This document shows positions 10,158 through 20,077 of a DNA stretch of 64,000 nt, piece after piece; within the stretch, counting starts at the first letter, position 1; each line of letters starts with the position of its first letter. The DNA is from Daldinia sp. FL1419 (Eukaryota > Ascomycota > Sordariomycetes > Xylariales > Hypoxylaceae), in assembly GCA_025201765.1 (NCBI GenBank), contig MU623393.1, positions 146,882 through 210,881 on the forward strand, in the 5' to 3' direction. A program made the position numbers and the translations under genes. The notes beneath the pieces were generated by a model, which had not been told where the DNA came from, searched no databases, and worked only from the letters and a program-made list of their open reading frames with translations.

Positions 10158-11429
10158 GTCCTACTTGGAACTTTACTCTCTCCGCCGTTCTGGAGGGAGA
10201 GGGGGGAAAGGGTATTTCGTGAGTTACCGGCTTGGTTTGCCTATGCTTGCTTGGCGCTTCCCGACGTGACGCGAATCCGATCTAGTACACCTCGTCCCCT
10301 ACCTCCTCCGTCTTCGTCTGGATAGGTAGGCGGGATAAGAAGCTTAAAGGGGGTGTTAAAGTAGCTTAAAGTAGCTTAAGCAAACAGAAGAACCTTTGGA
10401 ATATTCTATTCTAGTTTGTGTACCCCTTTTTTCTCTTTTTTTTTCTTTCTCAAGTTCAAACTCGGGGAGACGGATTTGAGCCGGCAACTAGCAACCGGTC
10501 TATCGTGATGCAAGGACGGAGAAGATAAGATAGTATCAATGTGTTATCAAGGATATTTTAAGATCCAGGGATATTTAAGGACCAGCGTCTAACTCTAGGT
10601 TAATAAAGTTTTAGGTTAGTTAACTATAACTAGTTTCCGTAGCTTACCTTTGTATTGTAACGCTGCAAGCCCTGGTTTTAAATAGTAATACTCTCGTACA
10701 TTGGCGGCAGAACCAAAATTATCAAATCATAAGAAAAGAAAAGGGAAAAGAGAAATACCTCTACATATCGTCCGGACTTTTACTAGGTACTTGTATAGCG
10801 AACATGGAACAGAAGCTCCTACGGCCTAGACACGGAAAGACCTACATAACCGTACAGGTACTTACCTAATGTTTTGTATTCCTAGGTTAGTATGCATTTG
10901 GTCTAGCGTGGATTCATATTGGCTTGCTAGGTTGCTAGCGATTTGGTAGCGATTTGGTAGCGATTTGCGAAGACGTATGTGCGTAGGGCTGATATATTGC
11001 ATTATATGTGGTACTACATATTAAGTACCTTATTTATGCATGTGATTGGCAACAGTACGGATCTGTACGAGTTGAAAATACATACCACACGCTAGAAAAC
11101 GCCTACATACAATACTATTATTATACGTATTATTATACGCGTGCATATCTACCTAGGTACATGATACCTACCTACCTCACCTAGGTAGGTAGGCGTCTGG
11201 TATAGTGTAATTATACTAGAGACAACGCAGCATGTTCATGTCTAACACAAGGCATTATACTAATGCATTAGGTGCAACCCGTTAACCTAGAAGATCCCTT
11301 GCTCATTCGGACAACCCCAGTCAATATGGATTCCACTTCTATATCGTTATCAAGCACCTGGTATTTATAACTTTATATATATATCAAGGACAATGTGCGA
11401 ATATGCCACCTCTCGAAACCAGAGTTTGT
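10158..11429. other. 1.3-kb intergenic region, AT-rich with simple repeats
   Basis: Upstream of the zinc-finger gene and downstream of CLPTM1 (both minus strand). It includes polypyrimidine runs (10430-10455), a GCGATTTGGTA 12-mer tandem (about 10937-10969) and a cluster of TACCTAGGTA/TAGGTAGG motifs at 11149-11195. No gene or RNA is supported. Confidence 0.55.
10937..10969. repeat. 12-bp tandem repeat (TAGCGATTTGG)n
   Basis: Three near-perfect copies of a 12-bp unit, gctagcgattt-ggtagcgattt-ggtagcgattt, in non-coding DNA. Confidence 0.85.
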
Positions 11430-13567
11430 CTACTTCCTCTTCTTTGCTGCACCAGTATCCGCGCCGCTGGTCTTCGCAGTACCCTCGACCTTCTCAACAA
11501 CAGTTTCGGCTTTAGGTAGTGACTTAGGCTCGGCCTTGGGGTCTGCAGGCTCGTCGTCGCCACCCTGGCCGAATTCGTTGACTCGGCTATAATCAACCCT
11601 GTACGCCCAGCGCTGATAAAGGTAGATGAAGAAAATGATATCGTCTCGGAACGTGGCCAGGCGGTATAGGAACGGCATCTTGATGGTAAACGCGAATAGA
11701 TCGTCGATAAAAGTGTTCAAGAATTTATAAAGCATTGCTTTGCCCGGCATGTGGGCAACACTCTTGAGCCGATAATTGATATAGAGCGAAGGCACCATCA
11801 TCAAGAAACCATACGCGTACACGGATCCTACCAGGGTCGTAAGAATGTATGAATACCACGACTTGTGCGATTCATAAACCAGAGACCAGATAGCATAGCC
11901 GATCAGCAGAGGAACCGCAGCGATGTACATGTACTTAAAAGCGATCTCGTCGTACTCCTTTGTCTTTTCTTCCGTTTCACTAAGTTTATATTTGTCTTCA
12001 AATGCGATCTGATACGGTATCAAGGATCCGGGTGGGGCTGGTCTCACTCTGACATCCACAACGGTGGTGATCTTCCAGAATTCAATAAAGATACCAATGC
12101 CTTGAGTACCAAGAATCATCCAACTGGTATTCTGAGAATTGTCGATTAGGTAGAGGAAGATTACCGTTTGCATGAAGACGTTTGCTAAAATCGAGCGAAC
12201 AGAAATACCAACGTTGTCCTTCTTCTTGCGATAATGAGCGATATCGGATCCGAAGGCGAGCATCTCGAGGATGAGATGTGCAATGCTCACTACTGCAGTC
12301 ACACCAATGAGGTACGGGTTCGTGTCAAGGAACATCTCCTTGATCATCTCAATCTCGCTTCCGTCGCCGCCTCCTGGCATAGGTGCACCATATGCGGCTT
12401 GGAGTTGTTGCTGCTTCGAGTTGAAATCCATCGTAGCCATCAGGTTGAAATATAACCCCTTTAGGTTACCCAGGTCGAGGCGTATAGGTAGCGTTTTGAC
12501 CGTTTCATTGAGAAGTATCATATGGCTTTTAAGTTGCCAGAACGTATTAACGTATAGTATGGGGTCTATAACTAATGTTAGCCAAAACGAAACAAGCCCG
12601 GATTAAGAGACAACCTACAGTACCAAGAGTTTTGTCCAGAGCCATCGCGAGCACCCGTAGGCTACAGTGTGTTAGCATTAGTGTGGCGAAGTCGTTAAGG
12701 CTAGAACATTACCTCTACATGCACGAATTGTCTGACGGCCGGCTGCAACTGAGGGTAGCTTAAGACGCCCATACCGGTAACGAACGACAAACTAGTGTTG
12801 GGGTGATAATAATTCGCAATGATGGGTCCAGCAACTTGCTCTTCAGGTTCTTCCGCTGCCTCCTCCACATCAGGCCGGCCTTCTAGTAAATTACGGGTCT
12901 TTGCTTCCTTCTTCTTGGGAATATAATGCGTCATGGGGTGTACGAAATGAAAAGCCTTTGCCGGATCAAATCCCGGCTCCTTAGGGTCGAGATTGGCTCC
13001 TGTCAGTCCAATATAGAAATGTCCCCAGAGCGTCCCATTCTTCTGAACGGCCGAGGGCACATTGAAAATACCTTCGGCAACCCGTGTATCACTCGAGTTG
13101 CCGAGCTTGAAATTCTTTTCGCTAAGAGCAACATATTCCTCTGGGATATTGGAGATCTTGGTGGGCATGAAGGACGGCGAGAGGGTAACGATAATATCGA
13201 CGGAGCTATCATCGGGCCAGATGGGCGCAAGTCGCTGCGGAATGGGATTCCAAACAGCACCTTCATCGAGACTCTGAGGTCGAAGCTGGTAAGCAGGTAT
13301 ATCGCCGTTACTCGCCGCAACCTGCACAGTATTGCCAGATGCGTCCTTAACGGTAGCGGTTTGCTGCTTGTTACCGCCTGTCAACTGCTTCATCAACAAT
13401 TGCATGCCAAACCATATTGCTAAACCCTGAACGATTTTCCCGACTATCGACTAGGTAGAGAACAATGTTAGTTTTTGCCCAAAGTCATTATTCAGAAAGA
13501 CTATGAAGGGATAACTTACACCTTGCCCTTCGCGAGCGTCCCCGGCAGGGGCGTTTGCCTCAGGCAT
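11430..13567 (-). CDS. CLPTM1-family multi-pass membrane protein, four exons
   Basis: Cleft lip and palate transmembrane protein 1 family. Exons 13567-13520, 13450-12713, 12661-12619 and 12565-11430 (minus); introns 69, 51 and 53 bp with ACTAAC or GCTAAC branch sites; 654 residues. The 43-bp third exon supplies residues between HVE and YYPILYVNTFWQL, restoring the conserved lumenal block. The N-terminal part has a single hydrophobic segment (IVQGLAIWFGMQLL). The second half has several membrane spans, with signatures FGSDIAHYRKKKDNVG, SVRSILANVFMQ and YINYRLKSVAHMP. The C-terminal tail is Lys/Ala-rich and ends KKRK. Human CLPTM1 and CLPTM1L act on receptor surface expression and lipid scrambling; the fungal role is not established. 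Confidence 0.93.
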
Positions 13568-15192
13568 ATTTCCTCACAGTGGTGCCCAGTCGGTGATACA
13601 AACTTCAGAAATATGCGCTACCTAGTTGTATCTCGAGATGGATACGACCTTAATCGACACTTGATTGGGATCGTGGTGAGTTAGGCAGAGGTTGATATAC
13701 CTCTGTAAAACGTCGCCGGAAAAAAAAAAGAAAAAGAAAGAGTACATGTTTCCTGATAAGACGTGTTGCAGTTTGAGGCATCGCAATCCTGGTCGATTAG
13801 GTTCTAGCCGGTCCTGGTTGGCCCTGAACCCCTCCGACAGCGGTGAGATCGGCGAATCATAGGCCGATGATGGTGCACGACATAGGTCTGTACCTAGAGG
13901 AACCCCACAGGAACAAGCAGGACGGGCCCCTCTGAACTTACCACGACTTTCCTTTCTTTTTAGCGGGTATCCAAGTACCTATGTAGGTATTAGGCATGCA
14001 TACCCAAAAGTACGGGTACAACAATAACCATGCATCGCACTTCCCACTCGGAAAGGACTATGCAAATCTGCAAATTCTGTAAACTTGGCTGACTTGTCAA
14101 GTACGACATTGCCTAACATTGCCTTACTTCGCAGCTTTGGTAAGCTATTTTTGTGTCAGCTGGCAAAGAAGGGACCAATCATGATTCATTTCCCCCTTTC
14201 GTTGTTACCCGAAGAGATTTGTTAATACGCTGCAATGACTCGAGCTTTTGGGTGTGTAACACCCAACAATAGACTAAGATGCGCCTAAGATAACATATAT
14301 ATAAAATTTTTTAATAAAATTTCTTTTTTCTACTCTTACTTATACATACAGTACCTACCCAACACCTAGTGTTATACACATACGCCATACATTAGATACA
14401 TACAACATAAATAATACATAATATGTAATAGCACAACGATCTCTTTTATAATTGGTCCCTCGGTAAATGAAGGTACCTTACTTACACGGCTATGCTGCTA
14501 GGTACAAGCCTACCCAAGTACAGCTCAACCCATGCTGGCAGGTTGCCATGCTACCGGAAATTCATCATTATTATCTACTAAAGCTACGTCATTGGCGAGA
14601 TGGATTCTAACCTAGTGACTCGGACCTGGCAGGAAAAGAAGAAAGAAAAAAAAGTATGGCAACCAAACCGGGGGTTTGTCTTCTTCAAGGCCCAAGTCCC
14701 ACCATGGCATTTTGATTCAGATGTCGCTTCCCGCCACACACAAGCACTTTCTCGTTACGATTCTATAATTTGCTATCTACTAACCTTGTATCGTTGTTTG
14801 CGAGGTCTGATTTTGTGTCAAGCTAACTCGATACCTTACATTCCTCCCGAAACAGCACTCGCCTCTTCGTGCCCAGCTTAGCTTATTTGCCCATTACTCG
14901 CTACCCACTACCCACTACCCGCCGTCCGCTGTCCACTGTCCACTGTCCGCTGCTCGGCTTCTCTTGTCATAAAATCTTAGCTCCCGCCCATCCATTCGGA
15001 TAAGTCTGAGCTTGTTCTGCCATATGCCCAACTTTTTAACCTTGTTCTTTTCTGTTGATAACCAGCAGTAAGAAACACATCGTTGTTCTATTTCTATATA
15101 AAATATACTCTACGTTGTTTCCAAGTTTTCACATTCCAACTATCTCTATATACTATACCCCTTCTGTTAGACATTCTACAGTTTGTAATACG
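13568..15192. promoter_or_regulatory. Divergent promoter region between CLPTM1 and LOG-family gene
   Basis: About 1.6 kb. The right half carries a TACCCAC/TCCACTG heptamer-like array (14899-14950) and a TATA box, TATATAAAATA, at about 15095-15105, roughly 90 bp before the LOG gene ATG. The section 14285-14440 is AT-rich. No gene is supported. Confidence 0.55.
14899..14952. repeat. Short tandem heptamers (TACCCAC / TCCACTG)
   Basis: Consecutive ctacccacta-type units run into tccgctg/tccactg units. They lie upstream of the LOG-family gene in pyrimidine-rich promoter sequence. Confidence 0.75.
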
Positions 15193-15966
15193 ATGACGTC
15201 CGGTCCGAATTCCAACGCCACCCCGCGGCCGGCCAAGGTCTGCGTCTACTGCGGCTCGTCGCCCGGGAACAGTCCGGCCTACGTTAAAGCAGCTCAGGAA
15301 CTGGGTAGGCTTATGGCAAAGAACAATATTTCTTTAGGTACGTCTTTTGTCATCTTGTCGCCTTTGGTCATGGGCGTAGGGGGTTTTATTATTTGAGCGT
15401 GACTAATACCCAATTTCCTAGTATACGGAGGTGGTACGGTAGGGTTGATGGGCGAAGTAGCCAAGACGATAGTGTCTGTATCAGGTCCCGATGCTGTCCA
15501 CGGTATCATCCCCGAGGCGCTAGTCAGATGGGAGCGGGACGCGACATATTCGACAACTAAGGATGCCAACGGATACCACGTCCCGGAGGAGCAGATTTAC
15601 GGCCGGACAACCGTCGTTAAAGATATGCATACACGGAAACAGATGATGGCCAGAGAGGTGATTGAAGGAGGGCCTGGAAGTGGTTTCATCGCGCTCCCGG
15701 GTGGCTACGGCACGATGGAAGAGCTACTCGAAACAGCCACGTGGAACCAGCTAGGAATCCATGACAAGGGTGTTTGCTTATTGAACACAAACGGATTCTA
15801 CGATGGCTTAACACAATGGATCAAAACGGCCGTCAACGAGGGCTTTGTTAAAGGGGGTAATGCCGATATCTTGGTTACGGCAAACGATGCCGAGAGTGCG
15901 CTCAAGGCATTAAGGGAATACAAGGTCTCAGACGCGCGTTATGGCTTAGACTGGGGTAGCGAATGA
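15193..15966 (+). CDS. LOG-family cytokinin riboside 5'-monophosphate phosphoribohydrolase-like protein
   Basis: Exons 15193-15337 and 15422-15966, intron 15338-15421 (GTACGT donor, GACTAATA branch, CTAG acceptor); 229 residues, normal for the family. The N-terminal half has VCVYCGSSPG (nucleotide-binding loop); the junction yields ISLVYGGGTVGLMG. The LOG signatures follow: MHTRKQMM at about residues 117-124 and PGGYGTMEE at 141-149. Enzymes of this type release the free base from nucleoside 5'-monophosphates; in plants, bacteria and some fungi this activates cytokinins. Older databases label the family 'lysine decarboxylase' wrongly. Whether this fungus makes cytokinin cannot be told here, because no isopentenyltransferase neighbour is present. 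Confidence 0.93.
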
Positions 15967-17063
15967 AGGTGATGACTGCATGAGAAGCATCACCAAAGTT
16001 ATCTTTATATCTTGATACTTAAGCGTAGAATTCAGCGGCATTTGCCAAGATAGCACCACTCCATCCCTTGTATGCGAAACTGGTGTATCCCCATCTGTGT
16101 GTGACCTAGATGGGATCTGCGATGTCAAGTTGCTCGGCTTCTATACCCTATTCACATCCGTAGAGGTCGGGAGTTGAAGTGATATGTCATAATCGCCGAT
16201 GTTACAGGCATCGAAATACATTGCAGCTAAGCCCGAACCATGCCGAGTGCACATGCATCATGCTTAATTCATCTTATACTCGACGTCTTAAATACACGAA
16301 ATTTACGTTCGAAACAGCTAGGTGAGTTGTCGAGTAGCGATTGGTTTCGGATTGAGTCCCGTCGCGACGGCTAGAAGTTTAAGTGGCTATAGGAGTAGTA
16401 ACATTTCACCCCGCCATCTGATAAGATCGAGATCACTCCTATAAAAGTTTAGGTGGGATTGGAATTTTAGAACTTTGGATAGCGTCTCGGTAGAAGAAAG
16501 GGAACCAATATGAAAATAAGAAATTACGGCGATTCCGGAGAACTCGGTTCGAGCCGCTTCTTCTCGGCCTACGATTTACGGTTTACGGCCCACTATGTAC
16601 CTACCTTCCGCGGCTTTTTGCCCCCCCTTTTTAATTTTTTTTTAATTTTTTTGAGGCTAAGAGATCTTAGAGATACCTGTACGTAGACTGTAGATGCCGC
16701 GTTAAAAATGTACTATCTCATATTGGGTAGTCCACTTAATATTAGTCTTATTAACTAGCATTATTAGGTAGTGCTTGTCAGCTGCAAGCAAACAACTTCC
16801 TCACGTTTAACCCGTCTAATCCCTTGAGAAAATTCTTGCAAGTCAGGCTTACTTATTATTACTACTAACTATTACCCTATTACATAGTACATACCTACCT
16901 TTAACAAACTCACTAAAAATCTCGGCGAATGAGATAAATAACTCTACGCATGCCTTGTGCCGATATACTACATAACATATCCCCCGTGTCTCATGTAATC
17001 GTGGAGCGAAACGTTCATCATGTGCAACCAAGCCAAGGTTGACATATTCTCGCAGATATCAAT
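15967..17063. other. 1.1-kb tandem intergenic region
   Basis: Spacer upstream of the PABA synthase gene. It contains a C7/T9-type homopolymer run (16621-16651) and AT-rich sequence. Nothing coding is seen. Confidence 0.55.
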
Positions 17064-19604
17064 ATGACAAATATGACAAATATGACAGATATGAATAAAC
17101 CCAAGATCCTCTTCATCGACGCTTATGACTCTTTTAGTAACAATATCGTTTCTCTTCTAACAACAACTTTACAAGCGCACGTTGATATCCTACCTATTCA
17201 TCCTCCTGAGCTTCGTCCGCAATCACCGGATTTTGCTTATGAGTTGGCTAGTTTACTGCGTTGCTACGACGCCGTCGTCTGTGGTCCGGGTCCCGGATCG
17301 CCCGACTTACCTCACGATGTGGGGCTTATGAGATACATATGGGACCTCGAGCCGGCACATCTAGTCCCGGTTCTCGGGATATGCTTAGGTTTCCAAAGCC
17401 TGGTTGTCAGCTGTGGCGGCGTCGTGAAGAAGCTCAAGACTGGCCTCCATGGAATGATTCGGGAAATCGATCATACCGCTGAACCGAGCTTGGAAGAGGG
17501 AAATATATTTCACGGCGTCCCGCCTTTTAAAGCTACGCTTTACCACAGCCTTTATGCGGATATCGGACAAGATTTGATATCTGCAGCTAACTGGGCGGCG
17601 TCTAAATGGGCCTCCCCAGCGCATCTCCCGGATATCGTTCCACTAGCCTGGGTGTATGAACATCGGGGTGGCTACATAGAAAGAATTCTTATGGGCATGA
17701 AACACAGAGCGAGGCCGTTTTGGGCTTTGCAGTACCATCCCGAGTCAATATGTACGGAGCCGACAGGTCATCAAGTTATCGAGAACTGGTTCCGCGAAGC
17801 CATACGATGGAATCATGCGAGCGGTCGTGTAACTAATATTGCCAGTGTTTCACTTGGTTCTATTACTAGACTACCAAAATCTGGTACATACAGCGCCAAG
17901 AACGTTTCGAATCGCGATGGACACGGTTTGAATAACTGCTCTTCGTGGGCAAATGGTGATAGCGAACTAGCGTCGTTTGGAATAAATTATCGCTACTGTT
18001 CAAGAACCGTGAAACTCCCGATTCATATCGAAGCCCCCGACATCGTTGAAATATTGCAAGGTCATAGGAAGGATTTCATCGTCCTCGACTCTGCAAGCGC
18101 GAAGGCGAATAGAATTGGAGCCGATGTACGAGGACGATATAGTATCATCGCCTTGGACGTAGATGAGGCACTGAAATTGGAGTACAGAACGGGAGAGAGG
18201 CATGTTACCGTCCGCTACTCGGGTCATAGGGAGACATCTAAAAAGATACATCTCAGTCCTGGGCAAACTATATGGGAATTATTGGCCGAATTCTGGACTA
18301 AGCGTAGAACTACGGCTAATGATGATTTGGCGCCTTTCCTTGGGGGCTTCATGGGTTATACCACCTACGAGCTTGGACTAGAAGGTATTGATGTCAAATC
18401 CCACGAAGAAAGACGTCACAACAGACCAGATCTCTGCTTTGCTTGGGTTACCAAAAGTATCGTGATAGATCATACAAAAGGGATCTTGCGTATTCAGCAT
18501 CTGTTACCAACAGATTCTAACGAAAACCAATGGACGGATTCCATCGTCGGAAAGCTTTCAAATTCACAAACTTGGTCAGATGGCCTTCGCGCGGATTTTA
18601 GCAAGCGCACACAACTGAGCCAACTCACGCCACCATCAACGCCAGACTCAATATTTGCTAAAGCACAAATACAAGTACCGGATGCTGATGAATACGAGTC
18701 AAAGGTCCGACAGTGCCAGGATTTCATCGCCTCTGGAGATTCATATGAATTATGTTTAACGGACCAGACACATATCACACGGCCGAAAATTTCTCCCGCA
18801 CTGGAGTCATGTCCTTTGATGCCCCTTGAGCCTGGTAAACCACCTCAGACCCCGTGGCAATTGTACCGTTCGCTGCGTTCCCGCCAGCCTGCGCCCTTCG
18901 GTTCGTACATTCGGCTTGGCGGCGCAACGCTGATCAGCAGCTCACCGGAACGGTTCCTCGAGTTCAGCGCGAACGGCTTATGTTCGATGCGCCCGATGAA
19001 AGGAACAGTGCGTAAATCAAGCGCCGTATCGACGCTCGCACAAGCCGAGGCTATCCTGCATGTGCCCAAGGAAGAAGCTGAGAACTTGATGATCGTCGAC
19101 CTCGTAAGGCATGATCTTCATGGCGTATGTGGCCCCGGCCGCGTGGATGTTCCCAAGCTCAACATCGTGGAGGAATACGCTAGCGTATTCCAAATGATTA
19201 GTGTCGTCGAGGGCAGGCTGCCAGACGCCGGCGACGATGAAGTTCCTCAAAAGACGGGCTTAGACGTCCTAGCCGCTAGTCTACCTCCGGGAAGTATGAC
19301 CGGGGCCCCCAAGAAACGCAGCTGCGAGATCCTCCACGAGATCGAGGGTCGTCGCGAGCGTAGCTTGTACTCGGGCGTTGTGGGCTACATGGATGTCGCA
19401 GGCCGCGGCGACTGGAGCGTTACGATCCGCAGCTTGTTCCGCTGGGACGACGAGTCGCAGACGGGTCCGAATCAGCAGGAACTCGAGGTCTGGCATATTG
19501 GTGCCGGCGGCGCGGTGACTGCTCTGAGTACGGCCGAGGGCGAGCGCGATGAGATGTTTACGAAGCTTAAGGGGCCGTTGGGGGTTTTTGACGATGAGGC
19601 TTGA
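17064..19604 (+). CDS. Para-aminobenzoate (aminodeoxychorismate) synthase, PabA-PabB fusion
   Basis: Bifunctional folate-pathway enzyme turning chorismate and glutamine into 4-amino-4-deoxychorismate. One exon, 846 residues. Residues about 14-250 form a class I glutamine amidotransferase with nucleophile Cys107 (ILGICLGF-type motif) and His225/Glu227 (QYHPES). Residues about 320-480 and 560-840 form the PabB half, ending with conserved PPGSMTGAPKK and GVVGYMDVAGRGDWSV. The MKGT motif with Lys646 favours aminodeoxychorismate synthase over anthranilate synthase, which has Ala there. The start is unusual: three near-identical 9-bp units give four Met codons within the first ten residues, so the exact initiator is uncertain but of little consequence. 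Confidence 0.95.
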   Translation: MTNMTNMTDMNKPKILFIDAYDSFSNNIVSLLTTTLQAHVDILPIHPPELRPQSPDFAYELASLLRCYDAVVCGPGPGSPDLPHDVGLMRYIWDLEPAHLVPVLGICLGFQSLVVSCGGVVKKLKTGLHGMIREIDHTAEPSLEEGNIFHGVPPFKATLYHSLYADIGQDLISAANWAASKWASPAHLPDIVPLAWVYEHRGGYIERILMGMKHRARPFWALQYHPESICTEPTGHQVIENWFREAIRWNHASGRVTNIASVSLGSITRLPKSGTYSAKNVSNRDGHGLNNCSSWANGDSELASFGINYRYCSRTVKLPIHIEAPDIVEILQGHRKDFIVLDSASAKANRIGADVRGRYSIIALDVDEALKLEYRTGERHVTVRYSGHRETSKKIHLSPGQTIWELLAEFWTKRRTTANDDLAPFLGGFMGYTTYELGLEGIDVKSHEERRHNRPDLCFAWVTKSIVIDHTKGILRIQHLLPTDSNENQWTDSIVGKLSNSQTWSDGLRADFSKRTQLSQLTPPSTPDSIFAKAQIQVPDADEYESKVRQCQDFIASGDSYELCLTDQTHITRPKISPALESCPLMPLEPGKPPQTPWQLYRSLRSRQPAPFGSYIRLGGATLISSSPERFLEFSANGLCSMRPMKGTVRKSSAVSTLAQAEAILHVPKEEAENLMIVDLVRHDLHGVCGPGRVDVPKLNIVEEYASVFQMISVVEGRLPDAGDDEVPQKTGLDVLAASLPPGSMTGAPKKRSCEILHEIEGRRERSLYSGVVGYMDVAGRGDWSVTIRSLFRWDDESQTGPNQQELEVWHIGAGGAVTALSTAEGERDEMFTKLKGPLGVFDDEA

Positions 19605-20077
19605 TGATGGGTGTGCCCCTCTGCTTCGTGTGTCATATCACATGTTTCACTATGTGACTATCTAAGCATTTGTCGTTTTGGGCGTATACGGATGTGGGTA
19701 AGATATTACGGTTAAGAGCCCCCCCATGGGCTACTAGATGACTCAACGATGCATTATATGGGTGAGAAAAAGAGAAGATCTCGGGACGGGGAATGTTGCG
19801 ACTCATTCATCATAGAGTTCGCCTATCGGTGGGTTAAGATAGAGTACCATATTACATATACCATAAATATAAAATCGCGTTGTGTTATATCTCAAGACTT
19901 GGCATATGCTGTTAAAATAGTTGGCATCTCGTATCATTCATCTCGATTATCATTGGAATCTCATCGCGCTCATTACACAAACATCCCTTTCCCCTTCCTA
20001 GCGTAGATCCACTTCATGCGAGCATCATCGCATTCATTCTTCATAAACCCTTTTCGTCATAGAAGATACGTAGATAA
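19605..20077. other. Convergent spacer, no gene
   Basis: About 470 bp between the stops of the PABA synthase and glucosidase I genes. AT-rich; no coding signal. Confidence 0.55.

Noticed and set aside
10470..10520. Sequence resembling a tRNA T-arm (minus strand GGCTCAAATCC)
   Set aside because: No matching acceptor stem, D-arm or A-box could be built. Similar single-arm matches near 16545 and 35995 failed in the same way.
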